Part shown: positions 54,344-63,098 of the stretch, piece by piece
Position numbering within the stretch: the first letter of the stretch is position 1
How the letters are laid out: every line of letters begins with the position of its first letter
Assembly: GCF_010731735.1 (NCBI RefSeq)
Contig: NZ_AP022588.1
Location: forward strand, 806,001 to 870,000
From: Mycolicibacterium sediminis
Lineage (GTDB): Bacteria; Actinomycetota; Actinomycetes; Mycobacteriales; Mycobacteriaceae
Direction of reading: 5' to 3'
DNA length: 64,000 bases
The notes under the pieces: model-generated
Told to the model about the DNA's origin: nothing
Database searches by the model: none
What the model saw: only the letters and a program-made list of their open reading frames with translations
Position numbers and translations under genes: made by a program

Positions 54344-56049
54344 TGTTCGACTCGCTGGTCGCCGACACCACCCACCACCGCACCGGTGGCGGCGCGGTCG
54401 CCGCCTGGGCACGCGTCGAATCAGCCGCCAGCGCGCGCCGGCTCGCCGCGATGGCCGACCTCTTGGAAGCCCGCCGCGCCGGCGCGGACTCCGACAACCG
54501 CGAACAGTGGTACCTCGACAACTGGGCCGCCGTCGCCGCCGAAATCGGCGCCGCCCAGAACACCACCCCCGACGCCGCCGGCGCCCAACTACTGATCGCC
54601 CACGCCCTGCGCACCCGCCTCCCCCACGTAGGCGCCGTGTTCGCCCAAGGCCTGCTCACCTACGCCACCGTGTCCACCATCGCCTACCGCACCTTCGCCA
54701 TCACCGACCCCACCGCACTCGCCGCGGTGGACGCCGAGATCGCCGCCGCCCTACGCACGTGGCCGCCAATGTCCAAACGGAAGCTGACGGTCGCGATCGA
54801 CGCCATCGTCGAAACCCACGACCCCTACGCCGTACGCCGCTCCCAGGTCACCGCCCGGTCGCGCTACCTCGACGTCGACGCCGACGGCAACGGCTGCGCC
54901 ACCCTGCTCGGAGTCCTGCTGGCCACCGACGCCGCCGCCCTCGACACCCGCCTCAACGCCCTCGCCGACACCACCTGCCCCGCCGACCCACGCACCAAAA
55001 ATCAACGCCGCGCCGACGCCGTCGGCGCGCTCCTCGCCGGCACCGACCACCTCCCCTGCCTCTGCGCAACCCAGGACTGCACCGCCACCCCACCAGCCCC
55101 GACACCGTCCACGGTCGTCTACGTCGTCGTCAACGACGACACCCTCGACGACACCACCCCCGCCGACGCTAGCCAGGACGCCGCACTCGACGGAACCACC
55201 CCCGACACCAGCATCGACCTCATCGCCCTACGCCGAGACCGCGACGCCCACCACGCCGCACAACAACAGACCGCCCAGCGTGAGACCGCCCACCAGCAGG
55301 CGGAGGCGCCCACCACCTCGACAACGGCCACCGGCGAGACGCCTGCGTCCTCCACCGAGAAGCATCCCTGGGAACGGTCCCTGCAGGAGATGCTCACCAA
55401 CGACGACCCCGGCCAGCCCGCGGCCACCCGACCCGGCCAGATCATCGGCGGCCCCTACCTACCCGGCGCCATCACCCGCCGCATCGCCCTCACCGCCACC
55501 ATCCGCCGCGTCATCCACCCCCGCGACACACCACCCGAACCCCGCTACACCCCCTCGGCCAAGCTCGCGGCGTTCGTGCGGTGCCGCGACCTCACCTGCC
55601 GATTCCCTGGCTGCGACGTCCCCGCCACCGGATGCGACCTCGACCACACCATCCCCCACCCCACCGGGCCCACCCAGGCCTCCAACCTCAAGGCACTATG
55701 CCGCCGACACCACCTCCTCAAGACCTTCTGGGGCGGGGCCGGCGGCTGGCGAGACCGACAACTCCCCGACGGGACAGTCGTCTGGACCGGCCCCGACCAG
55801 AGCACCTACACCACCACCCCCGGCAGCCGGCTGCTCTTCCCCGCCCTCTGCCACCCCACCGCACCCCTCGACCCCGCCATTCACCAAGCAGCAGCAGCCG
55901 CGAGGGACGCGACACCGACGTCCACCCTCCCCATGCCCACACGCCAACACACCCGCACCCACGACCGAACCCAACGCATCCACCACGAACGCACCCTCAA
56001 CGCCCCACACGTCGAACGCTGGCAACGCAAAGCCACCCCGACGTGCTGA
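54343..56049 (+). CDS. DUF222 / HNH endonuclease protein of the 13E12 repeat family
   Basis: This 568-residue protein has an N-terminal DUF222 helical domain (WARVESAASARRLAAMADLL, AAEIGAAQNTTPDAAGAQLL), a long charged/Thr-rich linker (~residues 270-380) and a C-terminal HNH nuclease: CRDLTCRFPGCDVPATGCDL, DHTIPHPTGPTQASNLKALC and RRHHLLKT. This is the REP13E12 layout, a multi-copy family in mycobacteria that can serve as a phage attachment site. The coding strand is exceptionally C-rich compared with neighbours. It begins 155 bp after the IS element, and the downstream carboxylase starts 17 bp after its stop. Confidence 0.92.
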   Translation: MFDSLVADTTHHRTGGGAVAAWARVESAASARRLAAMADLLEARRAGADSDNREQWYLDNWAAVAAEIGAAQNTTPDAAGAQLLIAHALRTRLPHVGAVFAQGLLTYATVSTIAYRTFAITDPTALAAVDAEIAAALRTWPPMSKRKLTVAIDAIVETHDPYAVRRSQVTARSRYLDVDADGNGCATLLGVLLATDAAALDTRLNALADTTCPADPRTKNQRRADAVGALLAGTDHLPCLCATQDCTATPPAPTPSTVVYVVVNDDTLDDTTPADASQDAALDGTTPDTSIDLIALRRDRDAHHAAQQQTAQRETAHQQAEAPTTSTTATGETPASSTEKHPWERSLQEMLTNDDPGQPAATRPGQIIGGPYLPGAITRRIALTATIRRVIHPRDTPPEPRYTPSAKLAAFVRCRDLTCRFPGCDVPATGCDLDHTIPHPTGPTQASNLKALCRRHHLLKTFWGGAGGWRDRQLPDGTVVWTGPDQSTYTTTPGSRLLFPALCHPTAPLDPAIHQAAAAARDATPTSTLPMPTRQHTRTHDRTQRIHHERTLNAPHVERWQRKATPTC

Positions 56050-56066
56050 CTACAGTGCGAGACACC

Positions 56067-57632
56067 ATGACCGAGCAGAACGCCGGCGAGCCCGACGACA
56101 CCCTCCGTGACGACCATCGATACCTGCTGCACCGGCGGGCGCTCACCGAGGACGACGCCCGACCCGACGCCGTCGAGCGTCGACACTCGGCCGGCGGGCG
56201 CACCGCGCGGGAGAACGTGGCCGACCTCGTCGACCTCGAATCCTTCGTCGAATACGGCAGATTCGCGATCGCCGCGCAACGGCAGCGCCGAGACCTCGAC
56301 GACCTGATCGCCCGCACCCCCGCCGACGGCCTGATCGCCGGCACCGCTCGCATCAACGGTGGCGCCTGCGCCGTGCTCTCCTACGACTACACGGTGCTGG
56401 CGGGCACGCAGGGCGTCCTCGGTCACCGCAAGAAGGACCGGCTGTTCGAGGTGATCGAGCGGATGCAGTTGCCGACGGTGTTCTTCGCCGAGGGCGGCGG
56501 CGGTCGGCCCGGCGACACCGACTACCCGGTCGTCTCGTCGCTGGACGTCCGCGCCTTCGCACTGTGGGCGGGCCTGTCAGGTCTGGTACCGCGGATCGCG
56601 ATCGTGAAGGGCCGATGCTTCGCCGGAAACGCCGTCATCGCAGGGTGTTCGGACCTGATCGTCGCCACGGAGGACGCGTCCATCGGCATGGGCGGGCCGG
56701 CGATGATCGCGGGCGGCGGCCTCGGCGACGTCCGCCCCGACGACGTCGGTCCGATCTCGACGCAGGCACCCAACGGCGTCGTCGACGTGGTGGTCGCCGA
56801 CGAGGCGGCGGCGGTCGCGGTCACGAAGACGCTCATCGGGTACTTCCAGGGCACCACGTCGCCGGGGGCGGTCGCCGACCAGACCTCGTTGCGCACGCTC
56901 GTCCCGGAGCGGGCACGCCGCGCCTACGACGTCCGCCCGATCGTCGAAACCCTTGCGGATACCGGCACGGTCACGTTCCTCCGCGAGCGCTTCGCCCGCG
57001 AGATGGTCACCGCGTTCGCGCGCATCGAGGGCAGGCCCGTCGGCGTGATCGCCAACGACACCCGCGTGATGGCCGGCGCGATCACCGCTGACGCGGCGGA
57101 CAAGGCGGCGCGGTTCCTGCAGCTGTGTGAGGCGTTCGGCCTGCCGGTGATCTCGCTGATCGACTGCCCGGGCTACATGGTCGGCCCCGCCGCCGAGGCC
57201 GACGCGCTGGTGCGGCGCGGGTCTCGGCTACTGGTAGCGGGTGCTGCGCTGACGGTCCCGCTGATCGCCGTGGTGCTCCGTCGCGGCTACGGCCTGGGCG
57301 CGCAGGCGATGGCGGGCGGCAGCCTGCACGAACCGCTGCTGACCGTCGCGTGGCCGGGCGCCCACCTCGGGCCGATGGGCCTCGAAGGTGCCGTGCGCCT
57401 TGGCATGCGGAAGGAACTCGAGGCGATCGCCGACGACGCCGAACGCGAGGAAGTCGTCCGCCAGGCCACGGCCGCAGCACAGGAGAACGCGAAGGCGATC
57501 AATGCGGCCGCAATGTTCGAGATCGACGACGTCATCGATCCCGCCGACACTCGGAACCTCATCGCCAACACGCTCGCGGCGGCCCCGCCGGGAAGGAGGG
57601 ACGGCAGACGGCGTTACGTCGACACGTGGTAG
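56067..57632 (+). CDS. acyl-CoA carboxylase carboxyltransferase (beta) subunit
   Basis: The protein has 521 residues, with tandem crotonase-fold domains of the acetyl/propionyl-CoA carboxyltransferase type. The first includes GTARINGGACAVLSYDYTVL and FFAEGGGGRPGDTDYP. The second includes GRPVGVIANDTRVMAGAITA, LPVISLIDCPGYMVGPAAEA and RRGYGLGAQAMAGGS. It transfers carboxylate from biotin to an acyl-CoA. A normal enzyme needs a biotin carboxylase/carrier subunit, which is not encoded nearby. It follows the 13E12 gene by 17 bp on the same strand, perhaps by chance. Confidence 0.9.
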   Translation: MTEQNAGEPDDTLRDDHRYLLHRRALTEDDARPDAVERRHSAGGRTARENVADLVDLESFVEYGRFAIAAQRQRRDLDDLIARTPADGLIAGTARINGGACAVLSYDYTVLAGTQGVLGHRKKDRLFEVIERMQLPTVFFAEGGGGRPGDTDYPVVSSLDVRAFALWAGLSGLVPRIAIVKGRCFAGNAVIAGCSDLIVATEDASIGMGGPAMIAGGGLGDVRPDDVGPISTQAPNGVVDVVVADEAAAVAVTKTLIGYFQGTTSPGAVADQTSLRTLVPERARRAYDVRPIVETLADTGTVTFLRERFAREMVTAFARIEGRPVGVIANDTRVMAGAITADAADKAARFLQLCEAFGLPVISLIDCPGYMVGPAAEADALVRRGSRLLVAGAALTVPLIAVVLRRGYGLGAQAMAGGSLHEPLLTVAWPGAHLGPMGLEGAVRLGMRKELEAIADDAEREEVVRQATAAAQENAKAINAAAMFEIDDVIDPADTRNLIANTLAAAPPGRRDGRRRYVDTW

Positions 57633-57639
57633 CTCGACG

Positions 57640-58056
57640 TTAGAACGGGCTGCTGTTCTGTTGCCACTTGGCCTCTTCGGGTCGCTCGCCGAAGCGGCGG
57701 GCGTAGTCCTCGTGGATGTGGGCGTCGCGCTTGCGCTTGATGACGTCGACCAGGTTGGGGTCGAGACCGTGCTGACCCAGCCGGTGCCTGCGCCACACCT
57801 TGTTCAGCGCCACCGCCATGAGCACCGCCCACACGTAGATGGGCGCGGTCATCTCGAGGTGCACGTAGAACGACGCGGGGATCAGCCACAGCGGCCCGAG
57901 CACCAGCAGCGGCGGTATGGCCATCCGGATGACGTGCCTGCGCACCGCGCCCTGGCCCGCAAGGTCCTCGGCCACCCAGCGGTTCATGGACGGGGGCAGC
58001 CGGCGACCGTAGGAGTAGGCGATGTACTGCAGGGCGTTCGGCCTGTCGTGGGCCAT
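57640..58056 (-). CDS. DUF5313 membrane protein
   Basis: This 138-residue protein starts with the DUF5313 pattern (RPNALQYIAYSYGRRLPPSM then NRWVAEDLAGQGAVRRHVI), followed by two membrane segments (IPPLLVLGPLWLIPASFYV and APIYVWAVLMAVALNKVW) and a charged tail (DVIKRKRDAHIHEDYARRFG). The function is unknown and the family is largely mycobacterial. It lies 24 bp after the MarR regulator gene on the same strand and ends 7 bases from the convergent carboxylase gene. Confidence 0.8.
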   Translation of the reverse strand: MAHDRPNALQYIAYSYGRRLPPSMNRWVAEDLAGQGAVRRHVIRMAIPPLLVLGPLWLIPASFYVHLEMTAPIYVWAVLMAVALNKVWRRHRLGQHGLDPNLVDVIKRKRDAHIHEDYARRFGERPEEAKWQQNSSPF

Positions 58057-58080
58057 GGTGACTCCTGTCGGTGAGTGGTG

Positions 58081-58566
58081 TCAGCTGTCGAGTGCGCCTG
58101 CGGCGAGCGCAGCGGTGTTGATGCGTGTGAGTGCCCGGCGCAGCTCGATCAATTCGTCGAGGTCGACACCGAGCTTGGACACGACGGTAAGCGGTATCCG
58201 CAGCGCGCGGGCGCGTAGGTCCGCGCCGGCCTCGGTCAGCTCCACGCGGATGGTGCGCTCGTCGGCGGCACTCCTGCTCCTCGTTACGAGGCCGAGCGAC
58301 TCGAGGCGCTTCAGCATCGGGGAGAGCGTCGCGGAATCCAACTGCAGCGCCGCGGCGATCTGCTTCACCGACAGCGGGGCGTCCGCGCCGGCCTTCTGGT
58401 GGTCCCACAGCGCCAGCATGACCAGGTACTGCGGGTGCGTCAGCCCGAGCGGTTCAAGCAGCGGCCGGTATACGGAGAGCACCGCGCGGTTGGTCACGGC
58501 CAGCGCGAAGCACACCTGCTGCTCGAGTGCGAGCGGGTCGATCTCCGTTTGCGTCGTCGCCGTCAC
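58081..58566 (-). CDS. OhrR-like MarR-family regulator
   Basis: The protein has 161 residues with a winged helix-turn-helix (LSVKQIAAALQLDSATLSPM then LKRLESLGLVTR) and the wing SRSAADERTIRVELTEAG. A cysteine at residue 19 in EQQVCFALAVTNRAV sits where OhrR proteins carry their peroxide-sensing cysteine (QLCFALY). It may therefore sense organic hydroperoxides. No ohr gene is beside it; instead an aldo/keto reductase gene ends 49 bp upstream on the same strand and DUF5313 follows. It starts at a GTG. Confidence 0.85.
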   Translation of the reverse strand: MTATTQTEIDPLALEQQVCFALAVTNRAVLSVYRPLLEPLGLTHPQYLVMLALWDHQKAGADAPLSVKQIAAALQLDSATLSPMLKRLESLGLVTRSRSAADERTIRVELTEAGADLRARALRIPLTVVSKLGVDLDELIELRRALTRINTAALAAGALDS

Positions 58567-58615
58567 CCCACTGATGGTACACGAATGGTTAGGGCACTAA
58601 CGAATGTCACCGTGC

Positions 58616-59707
58616 TCACCAGTTGCGCACACCCGGGGCGTACCCGGCGGGATGATCGGCGACCTCCACGCCCGGGCTGACCAGCTGGTGCTGGTAGTCG
58701 GCGGTGAACATCCGGTACAGCGACTCGGGTGGCACGGCGCTGGCCTCGTCCAGTTCGGCGCGCGACCCAGCGGGCAGCTCGACGTCCAGCGCGGCGATCG
58801 TCGCGTCGAGCTGGGCCACGCTGCTGGCACCGATGACCGCCGACGCGATGCCGGGCTGCGTCGCCACCCAGTTGATCGCCACCTGCGCCATCGTCACGCC
58901 CAGGTCGTCGGCGACCTTCGCCAGCGACGCGAGGACCCGCCACTCCCGCTCCGAGCGCACCGAACCCGCCGCGCCGTCGCGCGCCAGTCGACCGTCACCG
59001 GCCAGCCCGGCACCGTCGGCCCGGTACTTTCCGCTCAGGAAGCCGCCTGCCAGCGGGCTCCACGCGGAGATGCCCATCCCCAGCGTCCGGCCCATGTCGA
59101 CGTGCTCGGTCTCGATCGTCCGCTCGACGAGCGAGTAGGGCAGCTGCAGGTTGACCACCGGCGCCAGCCCGTTGGCCACGGCGAACGTCTGCCCCTGTGC
59201 CGCATACCAACTCGGCACGTCCGAGAACCCGGCGTAGCGGATCTTGCCGGCCCGCACCAGGTCGTCGAACGTCCGCATCACCTCCTCGACGGGCGTCAGC
59301 CGGTCCCACGTGTGCAGCAGGTACAGGTCGACGTAGTCGGTGCCGAGCCTGCGCAGCGAGTCCTCGAGCGCACGGACCATGTGCTTGCGGCCGTTGCCGC
59401 CCGCGTTGGGATCACCGGGACTGACGCTGTTGGTGAACTTGGTGGTGAGAACCAGGCGGTCACGGACCCGCGTTTCGGCGATCAACGTCCCGAGGATCGT
59501 CTCGCTCTCCCCCGCGGTGTAGAAGTCCGCGGTGTCGACGACGTTGCCGCCCGCCTCGACGTAGCGCCGGAAGATGGGGCGGACGTCGTCGATGCCCTTG
59601 CCGTACGCGGCGTGGTAGCCCGACGTCCCGAAGTTCATCGTGCCCAGCGAGAGTCGGCTGACCCGGAGTCCGGATCGGCCCAGCAGATAGTACTGATCGA
59701 GTGTCAT
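58616..59707 (-). CDS. aldo/keto reductase
   Basis: This 363-residue protein is closely related in layout to the reductase at 55-1137: LLGRSGLRVSRLSLGTMNFG at the start, and the tetrad D58, Y63, K90 and H132 (VVDTADFYT, LTTKFT, YLLHTWD). It is probably NADPH-dependent. The ATG at 59707 matches the family N-terminus. It is in line with an OhrR-like regulator gene (49-bp gap) and divergent from an MMPL transporter gene, with 68 bp between the starts. The substrate is unknown. Confidence 0.88.
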   Translation of the reverse strand: MTLDQYYLLGRSGLRVSRLSLGTMNFGTSGYHAAYGKGIDDVRPIFRRYVEAGGNVVDTADFYTAGESETILGTLIAETRVRDRLVLTTKFTNSVSPGDPNAGGNGRKHMVRALEDSLRRLGTDYVDLYLLHTWDRLTPVEEVMRTFDDLVRAGKIRYAGFSDVPSWYAAQGQTFAVANGLAPVVNLQLPYSLVERTIETEHVDMGRTLGMGISAWSPLAGGFLSGKYRADGAGLAGDGRLARDGAAGSVRSEREWRVLASLAKVADDLGVTMAQVAINWVATQPGIASAVIGASSVAQLDATIAALDVELPAGSRAELDEASAVPPESLYRMFTADYQHQLVSPGVEVADHPAGYAPGVRNW

Positions 59708-59775
59708 GACAGCCACGCTTCCCTCAACTTTTTGGACCCGCAAGTCCAGACGCCGGTGAAAGCAACGTCACAGGC

Positions 59776-62001
59776 ATGGACGGGCCGCGAGCGGGCATGA
59801 CGACCGTCATGTCGCGCTACCTGTACGCACTCGGACGCTTCAGCTATCGCAAGCGGTGGCTGGTACTCGTGACGTGGCTGGCGGTGCTCGCCGGGGTGGC
59901 GGGCGCCGGCCTCGGCCTGGGCGGGCAGCCGAGCGACAGCTTCAGCATCCCGGGCACGGAGTCGCAGCAGGCCGTCGAGCAGCTGCAGCAGAAGCTCCCC
60001 GCGTTCGGGGGTGCGCAGACGCAGGTAACGTTCGCCGCGACGGGCGACCGCACGCTCTCCGACTCGGCCACCGCGGCCGCCATCGACCGGGCCGTCGCCG
60101 AGGTCGGCAGGATCCCCGACGTCGCGATGGCAGCCGGACCGGCGCAGACCCGGCTGGCCTCGCCCGACGGCCGCGTGGCCCTAGGCACCGTGCAGTGGCG
60201 GGCGCCTCCCGGCGAGGTCGACGACGCGGCACTGGAGAAACTCGAGACGGCCATGGCTCCGGCCGTCGACGCCGGCGTCCAGGTCGAGTACTCGGGCAGC
60301 GTGTTCCCCGACTACAAGGTCGAGGTGCCAGAACTCCCCGAGATCATCGGCATCGCCGTCGCGTTCCTCATCCTGGTCGTGACGTTCGGGTCCCTGCTCG
60401 CCGCCGGAATGCCGATCATCACCGCGTGCGTCGGCGTCGGCATCGGTGCCCTCGGCATCTTCGCCGTCGCCGCGTTCGTCGAGATGCCCTCGGCCGCAAT
60501 GTCGCTGGCGCTGATGCTGGGGTTGTCGTGCGGCATCGACTACGCGCTGTTCATCCTCAACCGCTACCGGACCAACCTGCTGCTGCTGCGGCCGCGCGAG
60601 GAGTCCATCGGACTGGCCGTAGGGACGGCGGGCAGCGCGGTCGTGTTCGCCGCCCTCACCGTGATCATCGCGCTGTGCGGCCTCGCGGTCGTCGGCATCC
60701 CGTTCCTCACCTACATGGGTCTGGCCGCCGCCGTCTCGGTCCTGGTGGCGCTGCTGATCGCACTGACCCTGTTGCCCGCGCTGCTCGGCTTCGCGGGCGG
60801 ACGGATCGCCAAGTTCATCAGGACGCCGCTGCAACCGGGACGGGCCAAGGAGGTCGCCCAGGTCGCGGCCTACACGCCGCAGCGCACGATGGGCGCCAAG
60901 TGGGCCCGCACGGTCGTTCGGTTCCGCAGGCCCGTCCTGCTGATCGGCGTCGCTGGCCTGATCCTCATCGGGCTCCCGACCTTCGACATGCACCTGGGCC
61001 TGCCCAGCGGTGCCACGCAGGCCGAGTCGAACACCTCGCGGCGGGCCTACGACATCACCGCTGCGCACCTCGGCCCCGGCTTCAACGGTCCACTGCTGGT
61101 GGTCGCCGACACCTCGAAGTCGTCCGATCCGGCTGCCGTTCGGACGATCGCGGCGAACATCGGCCGCGAGAGTGGCGTCGTGACCGCGGCCCCCGCCATG
61201 GCCGACAACGGCGCCGCCGTCATCCAGGTCATCCCGGAGACGGGCCCCAACGACACGGCCACGGCCGACCTGGTGAAGCGCATCCGCGCCGACCGGGACG
61301 CCATCACCGCGGGCACGGGAGCGACGATCCAGGTCGGCGGCACCACCGCGTCGAACATCGACACCTCCGACAAGCTGGCCGCCGCCCTGCCGATCTTCTT
61401 GGTGGTCGTCGTCGGGTTGGCGTTCGTCCTGCTCACCATCGCCTTCCGCGCGGCACTGGTGCCGATCACGTCCATTGTCGGCTTCCTGCTGTCGGTGTTC
61501 GCGGCGATGGGCGTGCAGGTCGCGATCTTCCAGTGGGGTTGGGCAGCAGGGATTCTCGGCGTCACGCCCGGTGAGACGATCAGCTTCCTACCGATCATCG
61601 TGCTGGCCATCGTGTTCGGCCTGTCCAGCGACTACCAGGTGTTCGTGGTGTCGCGGATCAAGGAGGAACTCGCCAAACAGGATGACGCCCTCGAGGCGAT
61701 CCGCGTCGGCGTCGGCCTGTCCGCACGCGTCGTCACCGCGGCCGCGCTCATCATGTTCGGGGTCTTCATCGCGTTCCTGGTCGGCGGCGATCCGATCATC
61801 AAGTCGGTGGGTCTCACCCTGGCCGTCGGCGTCTTCCTGGACGCATTCGTCGTCCGGTTGACCCTCATCCCCGCGGTGTTGGCGATGCTCGGAGACAAGG
61901 CGTGGGCGCACTCCCGGTGGTTCGACAAGTACGTGCCCGACGTCGACATCGAGGGGACTGCGCTCGAGCGCGACGCCGACTACTCCACGTCGTCCAGGTG
62001 A
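59776..62001 (+). CDS. MMPL-family RND transporter
   Basis: The protein has 741 residues and the duplicated RND layout: a membrane helix (RWLVLVTWLAVLAGVAGAGL), a periplasmic loop, five clustered helices with SCGIDYALFILNRYRTNLLL, then a second set after residue ~375 with GLSSDYQVFVVSRIKEELAK. The conserved D-Y pairs in these helices are the proton-relay type motifs of MmpL transporters. Such proteins export lipids, siderophores or drugs. It is shorter than MmpL3. Possible later starts are at 59797 and 59809. Its end overlaps the convergent monooxygenase gene by 22 bases. Confidence 0.9.
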   Translation: MDGPRAGMTTVMSRYLYALGRFSYRKRWLVLVTWLAVLAGVAGAGLGLGGQPSDSFSIPGTESQQAVEQLQQKLPAFGGAQTQVTFAATGDRTLSDSATAAAIDRAVAEVGRIPDVAMAAGPAQTRLASPDGRVALGTVQWRAPPGEVDDAALEKLETAMAPAVDAGVQVEYSGSVFPDYKVEVPELPEIIGIAVAFLILVVTFGSLLAAGMPIITACVGVGIGALGIFAVAAFVEMPSAAMSLALMLGLSCGIDYALFILNRYRTNLLLLRPREESIGLAVGTAGSAVVFAALTVIIALCGLAVVGIPFLTYMGLAAAVSVLVALLIALTLLPALLGFAGGRIAKFIRTPLQPGRAKEVAQVAAYTPQRTMGAKWARTVVRFRRPVLLIGVAGLILIGLPTFDMHLGLPSGATQAESNTSRRAYDITAAHLGPGFNGPLLVVADTSKSSDPAAVRTIAANIGRESGVVTAAPAMADNGAAVIQVIPETGPNDTATADLVKRIRADRDAITAGTGATIQVGGTTASNIDTSDKLAAALPIFLVVVVGLAFVLLTIAFRAALVPITSIVGFLLSVFAAMGVQVAIFQWGWAAGILGVTPGETISFLPIIVLAIVFGLSSDYQVFVVSRIKEELAKQDDALEAIRVGVGLSARVVTAAALIMFGVFIAFLVGGDPIIKSVGLTLAVGVFLDAFVVRLTLIPAVLAMLGDKAWAHSRWFDKYVPDVDIEGTALERDADYSTSSR

Positions 62002-63098
62002 CGGGCGATGGCGCGTGCCACCGGCGCGGCCTGTCTGCGCATCGCCCGTAGCGGACCGATCAGCGGTTCCTCGTAGCCCGAGAACCACAGTCCCGCTGCG
62101 TTCGTCGGGTGACCGTCGTCGTCGAGGACCCCGAGGTGACCGACCATCGACTCGAGCCCGCGTCGGTACCCGGTCGCGGCGATGACGGCGTCGGGGGTGG
62201 CGACCGTTCCGTCGGCCAGTGCGACGCGGTCACCGTCGAAGGACTCCACGGCGGCGACGATCTCGATGCGGCCCGTCCTGACCAGCGGCACGAGTTCGTC
62301 GGCGATGGTGGGGATCTGCGCGTCCTCGAGCAGAGCGGTGTAGATGCCCTTGTGCGGCATGGCCAGTCCCGCGTCGGCGAGGTCGCCGAACCGCAGTCGC
62401 CGCATGACCGCGGCGGCGCCGTCGAGCACCGGCACCGGCAGGTGGACGAACGCGGGGCTGAACGCGTCGACGGGAACGCCGACCGCCGACCGTGGCACCA
62501 GGTGCGGCGGGGTCCGCACCGACATCCGGATGCGGCGTGCACCGTGCGCAGCGAGTTGCAGGGCGACGTCGGTGGCCGAGTTGCCCGAGCCGACCACCAG
62601 CACGTCGCGCCCCGCGTACGGCGAGGCGTTGCGGTAGTCCTGCGAGTGGAGCAGATCGCCGCCGAAGCCCTCCATCCCGGGCCACGGCGGGATCGCCGGT
62701 GTGTGGTAGTTGCCGGTTGCGACCACGACCGCTGCGGCGCTGAGTGTTTCGTGATCCGTGTCGACCCGCCAGCGCTCGCCGTCGCGGTCGATCCGGAGCA
62801 CCGCGACCCCCATGCGCAGCCGCAGCCCCTGGCGTCGTGCGTAGTCGTCGAAGTACTCCACCATCGCGTCACGCGACGGCCAGCGACCGTGGCGGCGGGG
62901 TATCCGCTGGCCGGGTAGATGCGACCAGTAGCCGCAGGTGTTCAGCCGGAACCCGTCGTACCGCCCACGCCAGGACGACGCGGGCGTCGCCGCGCGGTCG
63001 ACGACGAGGGCGTCGACGCCCTCCCGGTGGGCCAGTTGGCGGGCGATGGCGAGTCCGGACGGGCCGGCGCCCACGACGACGACCCGCTCGGCCCTCAT
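61980..63098 (-). CDS. flavin-containing monooxygenase-like NAD(P)/FAD oxidoreductase
   Basis: This 372-residue protein has an FAD-binding motif VVVGAGPSGLAIARQL at the N-terminus, and a second nucleotide-binding motif VLVVGSGNSATDVALQLAAH in the middle, which binds NADPH. ATG-motif-like segments are VVVATGNYHTPAIPPWPGM and VIAATGYRRGLESMVG. It is of the small YUCCA/CzcO-type group. The ATG directly follows the TAG of the epimerase gene without a spacer, so the two are cotranscribed. The 22-base convergent overlap with the MMPL gene is unusual but both frames look real. Confidence 0.88.
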   Translation of the reverse strand: MRAERVVVVGAGPSGLAIARQLAHREGVDALVVDRAATPASSWRGRYDGFRLNTCGYWSHLPGQRIPRRHGRWPSRDAMVEYFDDYARRQGLRLRMGVAVLRIDRDGERWRVDTDHETLSAAAVVVATGNYHTPAIPPWPGMEGFGGDLLHSQDYRNASPYAGRDVLVVGSGNSATDVALQLAAHGARRIRMSVRTPPHLVPRSAVGVPVDAFSPAFVHLPVPVLDGAAAVMRRLRFGDLADAGLAMPHKGIYTALLEDAQIPTIADELVPLVRTGRIEIVAAVESFDGDRVALADGTVATPDAVIAATGYRRGLESMVGHLGVLDDDGHPTNAAGLWFSGYEEPLIGPLRAMRRQAAPVARAIARHLDDVE

